Part shown: positions 37,596-47,088 of the stretch, piece after piece | How positions within the stretch are numbered: position 1 is the first letter of the stretch | Layout of the letters: every line of letters begins with the position of its first letter | Assembly: GCF_004796535.1 (NCBI RefSeq) | Contig: NZ_SPHY01000007.1 | Coordinates: 1 to 64,000 of the forward strand | Source of the DNA: Sphingomonas flavalba | Lineage (GTDB): Bacteria; Pseudomonadota; Alphaproteobacteria; Sphingomonadales; Sphingomonadaceae | Length of the DNA stretch: 64,000 bases | Direction of reading: 5' to 3' | Notes under the pieces: generated by a model | Databases searched by the model: none | What the model saw: the letters and a program-made list of their open reading frames with translations, nothing else | Told to the model about the DNA's origin: nothing | Made by a program: the position numbers and the translations under genes

Positions 37596-38192
37596 CTATT
37601 GGGCAAGGGTGGCGCCGGTGATCCAGTCGGAGGCTTCGGCGGCGACCTGGTTCGCGGCCCGGTTGAGCGCGGCGCTGACCGCGCGGGCCTCGATCGCGGC
37701 GACTGGCACGCGCGCTTCGAAGCGGCGGGTTTCGACGCTGTCCTCGCGGGCGATGCTTGCCTCGTAGCGGACAATCGCCGTCTGGCTGTCCTCGTCGATG
37801 TCGAAACGGCTGAGCTCACCCGAAACGCGGAGGCCGGGGTCGAGCGCGAACTGGCGCGGACTGAGCACGCTGCGGCCGCTGCGCGCCTCGATCGTCTCGG
37901 ACAGCAGGCGCTGGAACAGGCGGTTTGGCGCCTCCACCCATTGCGCGTCCTTGACGAAGGCGATGGCGGTGGCGCCGGACTGGACCGGGATGCGGCCGGT
38001 CGCCAGCGCCTGCGGCAGGGACGGGGTGAGGATGGTGATCGTCTCGCCCGACTTCGCGGTCAGGGTGCGGCCGGGCTCCGGGCTGGCGCTGGCGGTCAGG
38101 GTCAGCAACTCCTTTGGCGGCTCGCTGCCCAAGCTGATGCAGCCGGCGAGCGGGAGGCTGAGGAGCAGCAGGGCGGGGAGGATGGGCTTCAT
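37596..38192 (-). CDS. ABC-type transport auxiliary lipoprotein (PqiC/MlaC-position component)
   Basis: 198 residues. Signal sequence with lipobox LAGCISLG (Cys at about 18). The mature domain fits the ABC_trans_aux family (PF03886): PQALATGRIPV, AQWVEAPNRLFQRLLSETIE and SGELSRFDIDE. Such lipoproteins sit in the outer membrane and receive lipid from the MCE protein. It overlaps the mlaD-like gene by 4 bases and closes the four-gene operon. Confidence 0.88.
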   Translation of the reverse strand: MKPILPALLLLSLPLAGCISLGSEPPKELLTLTASASPEPGRTLTAKSGETITILTPSLPQALATGRIPVQSGATAIAFVKDAQWVEAPNRLFQRLLSETIEARSGRSVLSPRQFALDPGLRVSGELSRFDIDEDSQTAIVRYEASIAREDSVETRRFEARVPVAAIEARAVSAALNRAANQVAAEASDWITGATLAQ

Positions 38193-39139
38193 TTCTTCGG
38201 TCCCTTGTAATCGGGGAGCTTGCGGCTGCCGACCAGCGAGCCGGCGCCACCGTGATTGACCCGTTCGGCGACCGCGTTCAGCGATTCCGCCATTTCGCGC
38301 AGGTCGCGGATCAGCAGCCCGGCCTCCGGGATCGTCTGGTTGGAGAAGGCGCGGACGCCGGGCTGCGCCTGCTTGATCGTCGCGTCGAGCGTCTCCATGC
38401 TCTGCCCGGCGGCCTTCACCGTGCGGCGCAGCTCGGCGAGCAGCGGCTTCGCGTCGTTGGCGATCAGCGCGTTGGAGGTGCCGGCCAGCTTGCCGATCTC
38501 TTCCGCCGCGTCGCCGGCCTGCTGGATGGCGATGCGGGTCTGAGCGAGGGTGGCGGCGATTTCCGGTCCGCGATCGGCCAGCGCATCGGACAGGCGCTCG
38601 ACATTGGCGAGGATACCGGCGATCGACGCCTGGTTCTTGTCGCCGAGCAGCTCGGTCAGCCGCTCAGTCAGCGTCGTCAGCCGCTCCAGTAGCTTCGGCG
38701 CGCTGTTCAGCAATTCGCCGAGTGCGCCCGGCTTGGTCGGGATGACCGGCACGCCGCCGGGGCCGAGATCGGTGATCGGCGGCGCGCCCTTGATCGCGCC
38801 GTCGAGCTGGATCTGCGACACGCCGGTGAAGCCGACGCCTTCGATCGTCGCGGTCGTTCCCTGGAGGATCGGGGTCTCCTCCTTCACCGATATGCGGACG
38901 CGGACGAATTGCGGGTCGTTGCGCCACAGCGCGATTTCCTTGACCTGGCCGGACGGCACGCCGGAGAAGGTGACCGACGAGCCCTTGGCGATGCCGTCGA
39001 CCGCCTGCTTGAAGAACACGTCATATTCCTTTTCCGACCCGCCGGAGACGCGGGCGAGCCAGACGGTGAACACCAGCAACGCCGCAAGCAAAGCCAGTAC
39101 AACGACACCGACGAGAACATGGTTCGAACGGGTTTCCAT
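38189..39139 (-). CDS. MlaD-like MCE-domain lipid transport protein
   Basis: 316 residues. N-terminal transmembrane anchor (VLVGVVVLALLAALLVFTVWL), then one MCE domain (about 40-115: VSGGSEKEYDVFF, GLxxGSSVTFSGVPSGQV), followed by a long helical region (about 140-290) ending in a basic tail. MCE proteins form periplasmic hexamers that move phospholipids between membranes. It lies 7 bases after the ATPase gene and overlaps the lipoprotein gene. Confidence 0.92.
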   Translation of the reverse strand: METRSNHVLVGVVVLALLAALLVFTVWLARVSGGSEKEYDVFFKQAVDGIAKGSSVTFSGVPSGQVKEIALWRNDPQFVRVRISVKEETPILQGTTATIEGVGFTGVSQIQLDGAIKGAPPITDLGPGGVPVIPTKPGALGELLNSAPKLLERLTTLTERLTELLGDKNQASIAGILANVERLSDALADRGPEIAATLAQTRIAIQQAGDAAEEIGKLAGTSNALIANDAKPLLAELRRTVKAAGQSMETLDATIKQAQPGVRAFSNQTIPEAGLLIRDLREMAESLNAVAERVNHGGAGSLVGSRKLPDYKGPKK

Positions 39140-39146
39140 CAGCGCC

Positions 39147-39959
39147 TCATGTCCTGTCCGTCGCCGCCGGCCGGGCCGACTTCATCGCCGTCCGCCCGCG
39201 CGGGCCGTTGAAATATTCCTGTATCCACGGATGATCCAATGCGAGCAGCTCGTCGATCGTTCCGACCGCGATCACCTTGCGGTCTGCGAGCACCGCCACC
39301 CGGTCGCACAGCGCGTAGAGCGTATCGAGGTCGTGGGTGATGAGAAAGACCGTCAGCCCCATCGTCCGCTGCAATTCTCGGGTCAGCGTGTCGAAATTGG
39401 CCGCGCTGATCGGGTCCAGCCCGGCAGTCGGCTCGTCGAGGAACACCAGATCCGGATCAAGCGCCAGCGCCCGCGCCAGTGCCGCGCGCTTGGTCATGCC
39501 GCCGGACAGTTCCGCCGGGTATTTGGGGCCGGCATCGGCGGGCAGGCCGGCCATCACCACCTTGTAGGCGGCGATCTCGTCGAGCAGCGGCGGGCGGATG
39601 TCCGGGTAGTATTCGCGTAGCGGCACCTGGATGTTCTCGGCGACCGTCAGGGTAGAGAACAGCGCGCCGCCCTGGAACAGGATGCCCCAGCGCTTGCGGA
39701 TGTCGAGCGCATCGGTGACGTCACGGCCGACCATCGATTCGCCGAACACTTCCACCGACCCCTCGACCGGGGTCTGCAGCCCGATGATCGCGCGCATAAG
39801 CACCGATTTGCCGGTGCCGGAGCCGCCGACGACGCCCAGTATCTCGCCGCGCCGGACGTCCAGGTCCAGCCCTTCGTGAACGACCTGTTCGCCGAACGCA
39901 GTCTTCAGGTCGCGCACCCGGATGACGACGTCCGCGTCGTCGGGGAGGACCGGGCTCAT
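39147..39959 (-). CDS. MlaF-like lipid transport ATPase
   Basis: 270 residues from ATG 39959. ABC ATPase with Walker A GGSGTGKSV, Q-loop FQGGALFSTLTV, signature ELSGGMTKRAALARAL and Walker B LVFLDEPTAGLDP; this is the MlaF/Ttg2A subtype. It overlaps the permease gene by 4 bases. It energises lipid transfer through the MlaE-like permease and the MCE protein. Confidence 0.94.
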   Translation of the reverse strand: MSPVLPDDADVVIRVRDLKTAFGEQVVHEGLDLDVRRGEILGVVGGSGTGKSVLMRAIIGLQTPVEGSVEVFGESMVGRDVTDALDIRKRWGILFQGGALFSTLTVAENIQVPLREYYPDIRPPLLDEIAAYKVVMAGLPADAGPKYPAELSGGMTKRAALARALALDPDLVFLDEPTAGLDPISAANFDTLTRELQRTMGLTVFLITHDLDTLYALCDRVAVLADRKVIAVGTIDELLALDHPWIQEYFNGPRGRTAMKSARPAATDRT

Positions 39960-41065
39960 GTCCAGCCGACCCAGGTGAAGAACACGGCGAAGAAGGCGTC
40001 GAGGACGATGACGAGGAAGATCGCCTGGACGACGGCGGCGGTGGTCCTGAGGCCGACTTCCTCCGCGTCCGCCTTGACCTGCATGCCCTGGTAGCAGCCC
40101 GAGAGCGCGATGATGAAGCCGAACACCGGCGCCTTGATCAGCCCGACATAGAGGTCGGTGATCGGCGTCACCTCGCGGATGCGCTGGATGAAGGTGACGG
40201 GGGGAATATCGAGCGACGCCCAGCATAATATGCCGCCGCCGATAATCGCGACGATCGACGCATAGAAGCCGAGCAGCGGCATCATCACCACCGAGGCGAG
40301 GGTGCGCGGCAGCACCAGCGCCTCCATCGGCGATACGCCGATCGTCCGCATCGCGTCGATTTCCTCGGTCAGCTTCATCGTGCCGAGCTGGGCGGCGAAG
40401 GCGGAGCCGGAACGGCCGGCGATCATGATCGCGGTCATCAGCACGCCCAGTTCGCGCAGCGTCAGCCGCCCGATCAGGTTGATCGTGTAGATCTCCGCGC
40501 CGAACTGGCGAAGCTGGACGGCGCCCTGCTGGGCGATGACGATGCCGATCAGGAAGCTCATCAACCCGATGATGCCGAGAGCGGAGACGCCGACCACCTC
40601 GAAACGCTGGATCACCGCGTTGATGCGGAAGCGGGACGGGTGCGCCATGACATGGCCGATGGACAGGACCAGCGCGCCAAAGAAGCCGAGCAAGCCGAGC
40701 ATCGTCCGCCCGGCGGTGGCGGTGGCGGCGCCGATTTCGTTCAGCACCTTGAACAGCGTCGGCGTCCGGTCCGGGCGCATGCGGACCGGTTGGTCGGCGC
40801 GGTCGACCTGCTCGATCAGCTTGCTCGCCTGATCGTTGGCGCCGATGATGGTCGCGGCGTGATCGGCGGCGAGCCGATGGACGATCCACGCGCCGATCGT
40901 GTCCATCCGTTCGACCTGCGACAGATCCAGCCGCGCCAGAGGGCCGGGTACCTGGCGCACCCGTTCGGGCAGGTCGCCGAGCTGCGACACGGTCAGCGCG
41001 CCGGTGAAACGCAGCGTGCGCTCCCCGTCCTGCTGGTCCTCCGTGAAGTCGGCGGTGGCAGCCAT
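39956..41065 (-). CDS. MlaE-like permease with an N-terminal STAS-like domain
   Basis: 369 residues from ATG 41065, with AGGAG 7 bases upstream. Residues 1-100 look like a STAS domain (LRFTGALTVSQLG, ARLDLSQVERMDTIGAWIV), the part supplied by MlaB in E. coli. The rest is the MlaE membrane domain with FLIGIVIAQQGAVQLRQFG, TAIMIAGRSGSAFAAQLG and the EEIDAM segment. First gene of the E-F-D-lipoprotein operon; the MlaB function is therefore fused. A 114-base gap separates it from the divergent HAD gene. Confidence 0.94.
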   Translation of the reverse strand: MAATADFTEDQQDGERTLRFTGALTVSQLGDLPERVRQVPGPLARLDLSQVERMDTIGAWIVHRLAADHAATIIGANDQASKLIEQVDRADQPVRMRPDRTPTLFKVLNEIGAATATAGRTMLGLLGFFGALVLSIGHVMAHPSRFRINAVIQRFEVVGVSALGIIGLMSFLIGIVIAQQGAVQLRQFGAEIYTINLIGRLTLRELGVLMTAIMIAGRSGSAFAAQLGTMKLTEEIDAMRTIGVSPMEALVLPRTLASVVMMPLLGFYASIVAIIGGGILCWASLDIPPVTFIQRIREVTPITDLYVGLIKAPVFGFIIALSGCYQGMQVKADAEEVGLRTTAAVVQAIFLVIVLDAFFAVFFTWVGWT

Positions 41066-41179
41066 AAGGTTGCTCCTGCGGCATATTCGCTGGATCGGCA
41101 AGCGAACAAAAGGTTAGAAACGGCTTGACCCCTGCCGGGCTGCTGACGCGCCCCGCCCATAAACCACCGAGAGCCGTCG

Positions 41180-41851
41180 ATGATCCGCCTCGCCATTTAC
41201 GACATGGACAAGACGCTGACGCGGCGGGCGACGTTCAATCCGTTCCTGTGTCACGCGGTGGCACGGTTGGCGCCGTGGCGGGCGGTGTTCCTGCCCATCG
41301 TCGGCGTGGCGCTGGCCGCCTATGCGTTGAAGCGGATCGACCGCGGCCGGCTGAAGGAACTGAGCCAGCGCTGGTTGCTCGGACCGCATATCGCCCCGGC
41401 GAAGCTGGCCCCGCTCGCCGACGGCTTTGCCGAACGGACGCTCGCCACCAACATCTATCCGCAGGCGCTGGACCAGCTCGCCGCCGACCGGGCCGATGGC
41501 TATCGGCTGGTCCTCGCCACCGCGTCCAACCGCCATTACGTCGAGGCGATCGCCCGTCGGCTGGGGTTCGACGCGGTGATCGCCACCGACAGCATGATCG
41601 GCCTCGATTCCCGGGTCAGCGCGATGATCGACGGCGAGAACTGCTACGGCCCGGCCAAGCTGCGGATGATCCAGGCATGGATGGCGGGGCAAGGCATCGC
41701 CCGCGATGAGGCGACCATTCGATTCTATTCCGACCACGCCTCCGACGAGCCGGCGTTGGCGTGGGCGGACGAGGCGTTCGCCGTCAACGCGCATGATCGG
41801 CTGCGCCGGCTGGCCGCGGCGCAGGGCTGGCAGCGGATAGACTGGCGCTGA
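41180..41851 (+). CDS. HAD-IB family phosphatase
   Basis: 223 residues. HAD motif I is YDMDKTLT (nucleophile Asp8), motif II ATAS with the lysine further on in YGPAKLRM, and motif III YSDHASDEPAL. A hydrophobic cap segment (AVFLPIVGVALAAYAL) suggests contact with the membrane. SerB/PgpC-like relatives act on phosphoserine or phosphatidylglycerol-phosphate; the true substrate is unresolved. Divergent from the Mla operon. Confidence 0.88.
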   Translation: MIRLAIYDMDKTLTRRATFNPFLCHAVARLAPWRAVFLPIVGVALAAYALKRIDRGRLKELSQRWLLGPHIAPAKLAPLADGFAERTLATNIYPQALDQLAADRADGYRLVLATASNRHYVEAIARRLGFDAVIATDSMIGLDSRVSAMIDGENCYGPAKLRMIQAWMAGQGIARDEATIRFYSDHASDEPALAWADEAFAVNAHDRLRRLAAAQGWQRIDWR

Positions 41852-41866
41852 ATCATTGAACGCGAT

Positions 41867-41895
41867 ATTGGTCTTGCCAAAGATGTAAGACCATG
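41867..41895 (+). promoter_or_regulatory. GntR-type operator A, upstream of the MHS-family permease
   Basis: Two inverted half-sites, ATTGGTCTTGCC (41867-41878) and TGTAAGACCATG (41884-41895), lie 68 bases before the permease start. They match the motif at four other promoters in the island (44676, 51631, 55323-55359, 56946-56987). Confidence 0.65.
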
Positions 41896-41963
41896 TTGTC
41901 CATCATAACGGACGATAAGTTGAAACCTAAAACATATTGATGATGCCGCGGAAGGGAATTTGA

Positions 41964-43238
41964 ATGGCGGGCGCGATCGATCCGAAAGTTCAGTTGCGCC
42001 GGGCCGTCCTGGCCTCCGTGGTCGGCAATACGTTGGAATGGTATGATTTTTTTCTGTACGGCACTGCCGCGGCACTGATTTTTGGCCAGCTTTTCTTTCC
42101 CGTCGGCGATTCGCTGGCCAGCACGTTGGCGGCGTTCGGCAGTTTCGCCGTGGGTTTCGCGGCCCGTCCGCTGGGCGGGTTCATCTTCGGCCATGTCGGC
42201 GACCGGCACGGGCGCAAGGCGTCGCTGATCTGGACGCTGTCGATCATGGGGGTCGCGACCTTCCTGATCGGCATGCTTCCGACCTACGAGCAAATCGGCC
42301 TGCTTGCCCCGGCGGCGCTGCTGTTCCTGCGCATCCTGCAGGGGATTGCGGCCGGCGGGGAGTGGGGCGGCGGCGTGCTGATGATCACCGAGAACGCCCC
42401 TGCGCATCGCCGCGGCTTTTTCGGCGCGTGGAGCCAGGTGGGCGTCGGCATGGGATTCGTGCTGTCCTCCCTTGCCTTTTTCGGGGCGCAGCAGTTGCCG
42501 CAGGAGGATTTCATTGCGTGGGGCTGGCGCGTGCCGTTCCTGATCAGCATCGTCATCTTCTCGGTCGGCGTGTTCATCCGCTACCGGGTCAACGAGAGCG
42601 CCGAGTTCGGCAAGGTCGCAAGCGCGGAGCAGACCGCCGCGATGCCGTTCGTGACGCTGCTGCGCCGCCACCCGCGCGAGATGCTGGTGGGCATCGGTGC
42701 CCGGCTGGCGGAGAATTGCGGCTCGCACCTGCTGATCACTTTCTCGCTGTTCTACGCCAAGGCGATGGGGGCGCCGACCGACGTGATGCTGCTGGGCGTC
42801 GCCGTGGCGATGCTGGCCGACAGCATGATGATGCCGGTGTTCGGCGCGCTGTCCGACCGGCTGGGGCGCCGGCCGGTCTACATGTTCGGCGCCGTGTCGA
42901 TGGCGCTGTTCGGCTATCCGTTCTTTCTGATGATCGGGTCCGGTGACCCGACGCTGATGATCGCGGCGCTGGTCATCGGCAACGGCATATGTCACGCGGC
43001 GATGGTCGGTGTGCAGCCAGCGCTGTTCAGCGAGATGTTCAGCACCGAGGTGCGCTATTCCGGCCTGGCGATGGCGCACGAGATATCGTCGCTGATCGTC
43101 GGCGTCGCACCGATGATCGCGACCGCGCTGTTCGCCTATTATCAGTCGGCAGTGCCGGTCGCGCTCTATCTGGCGGCGGTGTGCTTCGTTACCTTCGTCG
43201 CACTGTGTTTCGCCCGGCCGGCGGCGCCCGCCGCCTGA
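41964..43238 (+). CDS. MFS permease, metabolite:H+ symporter (ShiA/ProP-like) type
   Basis: 424 residues, 12 predicted helices. The MHS family start GNTLEWYDFFLYGTAAALIFG and the loop GHVGDRHGRKASL between helices 2 and 3 are clear, and the second-half loop is GALSDRLGRRPVYMFG. MHS members take up organic acids and similar anions, so a sugar acid such as a hexuronate fits. Operator A upstream places it in the GntR regulon. It converges with the second MFS gene, one base separating the stop codons. Confidence 0.9.
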   Translation: MAGAIDPKVQLRRAVLASVVGNTLEWYDFFLYGTAAALIFGQLFFPVGDSLASTLAAFGSFAVGFAARPLGGFIFGHVGDRHGRKASLIWTLSIMGVATFLIGMLPTYEQIGLLAPAALLFLRILQGIAAGGEWGGGVLMITENAPAHRRGFFGAWSQVGVGMGFVLSSLAFFGAQQLPQEDFIAWGWRVPFLISIVIFSVGVFIRYRVNESAEFGKVASAEQTAAMPFVTLLRRHPREMLVGIGARLAENCGSHLLITFSLFYAKAMGAPTDVMLLGVAVAMLADSMMMPVFGALSDRLGRRPVYMFGAVSMALFGYPFFLMIGSGDPTLMIAALVIGNGICHAAMVGVQPALFSEMFSTEVRYSGLAMAHEISSLIVGVAPMIATALFAYYQSAVPVALYLAAVCFVTFVALCFARPAAPAA

Positions 43239-43239
43239 A

Positions 43240-44553
43240 TCAGGCGGCTTCGCGCGCCATGAACCGGCGCATCGGCGCCATGCCGAGGCTGAGCAGCAGC
43301 ACGCCGAAGATGCCGGCCCCTGCCGTCACCAGCGCGATCGAGGAGCCGATTGCCGCCTGCGAGCCGAATACCCGGTCGTTGAGCAGGCCGACCAGCGCCG
43401 AGCCGACCGCGAGGCCGAGCAGCGAGTTGACGCACAGGAACAGTGCCGAGACGCGCGAGCGCATCAGCGGCGGCGGCACGATCTGCATCACCGCGGCCGA
43501 CGGCGGCATCGGGAAGGAGGCGAAGAACTGCGCGACGAGCAGCAGGCCGAGCGCAACCGGCAGCGACGGCGCGAACGGCAGCAGCGCGGCAGGCAGGATG
43601 ACACCGCCGATACCGGCCATGCCGGCGCGAAACGGCGCGTCGCTGTGCCCCATGCGGTTCAACCGGTCGTTCAGCCAACCGCTGGTCAGTACGCCGCCGC
43701 CGCCGCCGATGATCGCGATGACGCCGAGATACAGGCCGCAGCTGGCCGGGGTCAGCCCGAAATTGCGCATCAGATAGGCCGGGGACCAGCCGAGCAGCGT
43801 GAACAGCGCCATCGCCGCCAGCGTGAAGCCGGCAAAGTGCGGCAGGAAGATGCCGCGTTCCGCCGACAGGAAGCGAAGGACGGCGGAGAAGGGCGGGGAT
43901 GGCTCCACCGTCCGCCGGCCGCCGGCCGGCTCGTGTACGGTCAGCCCGATCACCAGCGCGAGCAGCAGGCCGGGCAGGCCGACGATCAGGAAAACCAGCT
44001 GCCACGGCTTGAATTCCATGCCGGCGATCATCCGCGGTCCGTCGCCGCTGACCATCGCGATCACCGATCCGCCGACGAGGAAGGCGATGCCGGCGCCAAG
44101 GAAGGAGCCGAGGGAGTAGAGCGCGACGGCGCGGCCCAGCTTCTCGCGCGGCATCAGGTCGCTGATCAGCGAATAGGTCGCCGGCGAAAGTGCCGCTTCC
44201 CCCGCGCCGACGCAGATGCGGGCGATGAACATCTGGGTAAAGCCGCGCGCCACGCCGCAGGCCGCTGTCGCCAGGCTCCAGAAGGCGACGCCGGCGGCGA
44301 TGATCAGCGGTCGCGACGTCCGGTCGGACAAGGTGGCGATCGGGATACCCATCGTCGCGTAGAAGATCGAGAAGGCAAGGCCGTGGAGCAGGCCGAACTG
44401 GGTGTCGGTGATGCCAAGGTCTGCCTGGATCGGCCCGATCAGCAGCGCCAGGATCTGCCGGTCGATGAACGAGAAGATATACGCGACCATGCATAGCCAG
44501 ACGACATACCAGGCGTGACGTTCCGAGACCGGGCTGCCGGTGGCTGTGGTCAT
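43240..44553 (-). CDS. MFS permease of the island, divergent from the GMC oxidoreductase
   Basis: 437 residues from ATG 44553, with GGGGAGGA upstream. 12 predicted helices, starting HAWYVVWLCMVAYIFSFIDRQILALL, with the A-loop ATLSDRTSRPLII. This type of start (YIFSFIDRQI) is seen in spinster-like and anion/sugar-acid MFS carriers often found in sphingomonad catabolic clusters. It shares a 218-base divergent promoter region, holding operator B, with the GMC gene. Confidence 0.9.
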   Translation of the reverse strand: MTTATGSPVSERHAWYVVWLCMVAYIFSFIDRQILALLIGPIQADLGITDTQFGLLHGLAFSIFYATMGIPIATLSDRTSRPLIIAAGVAFWSLATAACGVARGFTQMFIARICVGAGEAALSPATYSLISDLMPREKLGRAVALYSLGSFLGAGIAFLVGGSVIAMVSGDGPRMIAGMEFKPWQLVFLIVGLPGLLLALVIGLTVHEPAGGRRTVEPSPPFSAVLRFLSAERGIFLPHFAGFTLAAMALFTLLGWSPAYLMRNFGLTPASCGLYLGVIAIIGGGGGVLTSGWLNDRLNRMGHSDAPFRAGMAGIGGVILPAALLPFAPSLPVALGLLLVAQFFASFPMPPSAAVMQIVPPPLMRSRVSALFLCVNSLLGLAVGSALVGLLNDRVFGSQAAIGSSIALVTAGAGIFGVLLLSLGMAPMRRFMAREAA

Positions 44554-44675
44554 ATTTATCCTCCCCAATGACAGCGATTGACGCCTGTCATTACCGATGT
44601 TTGCCGATCGCGCGTGAAACGCAAGGTGCGAGATATCAAGAGTCAGGCCAGATTCTGAAATCTGCATGACATTAG

Positions 44676-44687
44676 TGGTAGACCAAT
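44676..44687 (+). promoter_or_regulatory. GntR-type operator B in the divergent MFS/GMC promoter region
   Basis: TGGTAGACCAAT, with a TGGT/ACCA dyad, differs by one base from the half-site TGTTAGACCAAT at 55323-55334 (reverse strand). TTGACA follows at 44689-44694 and could be the -35 box of the GMC operon. Confidence 0.65.
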
Positions 44688-44772
44688 ATTGACAAGCCGG
44701 CGTCCGAAACACAAGGTTCCGTTTGGCGCCGGCGCAATGGTGCGGCGCCCTTCGTGCGGTTGGGAGGGATGC

Positions 44773-46461
44773 TTGAGCGACGCAACCATGTTCGACGCGA
44801 TCGTCGTCGGATCGGGCATTTCCGGCGGCTGGGCGGCCAAGGAGCTGACCGAGGGCGGCGCGAAAGTGCTGATGATCGAGCGCGGCCGCAATGTCCGCCA
44901 TGGCGAGGACTACACTTACGAACATGTGCCGCCGTGGGAGATGCCGTTTCGCGGCCTGGGCGACCGGCGACGGATCGCGCGCGACTACCCGATCCAGAGC
45001 CGCAGTCGCTCGTTCGACGAGGCGAGCGCGCAATTTTACGCCAATGACCGGGACCATCCCTATCAGGTCGAGCAGGGATCGGCCTTTTCCTGGCTGCGCG
45101 GCCAGCAGACCGGCGGCCGCTCGCTGATCTGGGGCCGGGTGGCGATGCGGCTGAGCGAGTTGAACTTTAGCGAGAACCGGCTGGACGGCCACGGCGTCGA
45201 CTGGCCGATCCGCTATGCAGACGTCGCCAGATGGTATGACTATGTCGAACGGTTCATCGGCGTCAGCGGCAACAGGGACGGGATCGACAGCCTGCCGGAC
45301 GGCCAGTTCCTGCCGCCCTTCGCGATGAACTGCATCGAGGAGCATGCCAGCAAGGCGATCAAGACCAACTTCCCGGGCCGCCGCTTGATCCATGCGCGCA
45401 CCGCGGTGTTGAGTGAGGACCATGGCGGCCGCGCCAAGTGCCATTTCTGCGGGCCGTGCCACCACGGCTGCTCGACAGGCTCGTTCTTCAGCACCCAGAG
45501 CTCGACGTTGCCGGCGGCCGAGGCGACCGGTCGGCTAACCCTGCTCAACGACACGATCGTCGCCGGCATCGACTATGACCCGAAAAGCAAGCGCGCTACC
45601 GGCGTGCGGACGATCGACAGCAAGACCGGCGAGCAGCGCACGTTCACCGCCCGGTTGATCTTCGTCAACGCCTCGACGCTGGGCACGCTGCACATCCTGC
45701 TCAATTCGGTGAGCGAGGCGTTTCCGCGCGGGCTGGCGAACAGCAGCGGCGTGCTGGGCCACGGCATCATGGACACGATGAAGGGACCGGTGGTGACCGG
45801 AACCTTCGACGGTTATGACGGGTTCCAGCCAGTCGGCAACCGGCCGGCGGGCATCTATATCCCGCGTTTCCGCAACGTTGGTGCGAAGGACGCCGATTTC
45901 CTGCGCGGCTACGGCTTCCAGGGCGGTGCCTCACGAGCGCTGTGGACGCGCGGTGTCGACATGCCGCTGTTTGGTGCTGAGTTGAAGCAGGCGCTTCGCA
46001 AGCCGGGGCCGTGGCGGCTGATGCTGGCCGGCATGGCGGAGCCGTTGCCCAATCCCCGCAATCAGGTGTCGCTCGACCCGAAGGAAAAGGACAAGTGGGG
46101 CCTGCCGCAGCTTCGGGTGCGCTTTGCCTGGTCGGATAACGAACGCCGCATGGTCGACGATATTCTGACACAGGGCGAAGCGATGCTGCGCGCCGCCGGC
46201 GCGGTTCACATCGATAAGGTCAACGAGATCAAACCGGGCGGCGAGACCAATCACGAGATGGGCGGCGCGCCGATGGGGCATGACCCGGCGGGATCGGTGC
46301 TCAACCGGTTCAACCAGGCACACGACGTGCCGAACCTGTTCGTCACCGACGGTGCATGCATGTCGTCCTCGCCCTGCCAGAACCCGTCGCTGACCTACAT
46401 GGCGCTGACCGCGCGCGCGGCCGATTATGCGCTGACCCGGATGAAGCAGGGGGCGTTGTGA
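44773..46461 (+). CDS. GMC-family FAD oxidoreductase (sugar 3-dehydrogenase-like catalytic subunit)
   Basis: 562 residues from TTG 44773, chosen because GGGAGG lies 5 bases upstream; ATG 44788 is the alternative. FAD motif VGSGISGGWAAKELTEGG near the start; catalytic region NHEMGGAPMG and NPSLTYMALTARAADY at the end. A cysteine cluster CHFCGPCHHGC (about 222-232) may hold an Fe-S centre as in FAD-glucose dehydrogenases. It has no signal peptide of its own. The small subunit gene overlaps its stop. This pairing is that of glucoside 3-dehydrogenase and gluconate 2-dehydrogenase complexes working on the periplasmic side. The substrate is inferred to be a glycoside or sugar acid. Confidence 0.88.
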   Translation: MSDATMFDAIVVGSGISGGWAAKELTEGGAKVLMIERGRNVRHGEDYTYEHVPPWEMPFRGLGDRRRIARDYPIQSRSRSFDEASAQFYANDRDHPYQVEQGSAFSWLRGQQTGGRSLIWGRVAMRLSELNFSENRLDGHGVDWPIRYADVARWYDYVERFIGVSGNRDGIDSLPDGQFLPPFAMNCIEEHASKAIKTNFPGRRLIHARTAVLSEDHGGRAKCHFCGPCHHGCSTGSFFSTQSSTLPAAEATGRLTLLNDTIVAGIDYDPKSKRATGVRTIDSKTGEQRTFTARLIFVNASTLGTLHILLNSVSEAFPRGLANSSGVLGHGIMDTMKGPVVTGTFDGYDGFQPVGNRPAGIYIPRFRNVGAKDADFLRGYGFQGGASRALWTRGVDMPLFGAELKQALRKPGPWRLMLAGMAEPLPNPRNQVSLDPKEKDKWGLPQLRVRFAWSDNERRMVDDILTQGEAMLRAAGAVHIDKVNEIKPGGETNHEMGGAPMGHDPAGSVLNRFNQAHDVPNLFVTDGACMSSSPCQNPSLTYMALTARAADYALTRMKQGAL

Positions 46462-47081
46462 TGACAGATTCGATGGCAGCAGGCGAAAGGATCACGCTGA
46501 CTCGCCGCGACATGGTGGCGGCCTTCACCGCGCTTGGCCTGGGCGGCATTGCGTCGGTGCTTGTCAGCGGGTGTACACCGCGTGGTGGCGACGAGGGGAT
46601 CGGCGCGGCGCAGAAGGTGCTGCTTGGCGCGGTGGCGGAAACCATCATCCCGGCAACCGATACCCCCGGGGCCGACGCGGCCGGCGTTGTCGCGTTCATC
46701 GAGAAGATGGTCGATACGTGGCTGCATCCCGATGAGCGGACCCGCTTCCTTGCGGGCATGAAGCGGTTCGATGCCGATGTGCGACGGATCGCCGGCAAGG
46801 ACTATGTGGAACTGCCGGCGCCGGAAAAGCTGCGCGTGCTGACGATGATCGCCGAAAAGGAAGCCCCGCCCGCACCGAAAGGGTCGGTGCCGGCCGATGG
46901 GCCGTTCGTCGCGCAGATGAAGGCGCTGACCATCTTCGGCTATTACACGTCGGAAGCCGGCGCGTCCGAGGAGCTGTCGCTGGATCTGGTGCCTGGCACG
47001 TACGACGCCTGCCACCCGATCGCGCCGGGCGATCATGCGCCGGCGCTGGGTGGCGGCAGCGTGTCGCTGCGCTTCCCCTGA
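46461..47081 (+). CDS. gluconate 2-dehydrogenase subunit 3-family protein (partner of the GMC enzyme)
   Basis: 206 residues from the ATG in the TGATG overlap with the GMC gene. An N-terminal twin-arginine signal (LTRRDMVAAFTALGLGG) is combined with a lipobox-like LVSGC. The core AETIIPATDTPGADAAGV and the end TYDACHPI fit the family (PF13618). Such subunits carry the cofactor-loaded GMC partner through the Tat system and help electron transfer. It converges with the tandem TIM-barrel genes, leaving 7 bases between. Confidence 0.9.
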   Translation: MTDSMAAGERITLTRRDMVAAFTALGLGGIASVLVSGCTPRGGDEGIGAAQKVLLGAVAETIIPATDTPGADAAGVVAFIEKMVDTWLHPDERTRFLAGMKRFDADVRRIAGKDYVELPAPEKLRVLTMIAEKEAPPAPKGSVPADGPFVAQMKALTIFGYYTSEAGASEELSLDLVPGTYDACHPIAPGDHAPALGGGSVSLRFP

Positions 47082-47088
47082 GCCGGCG

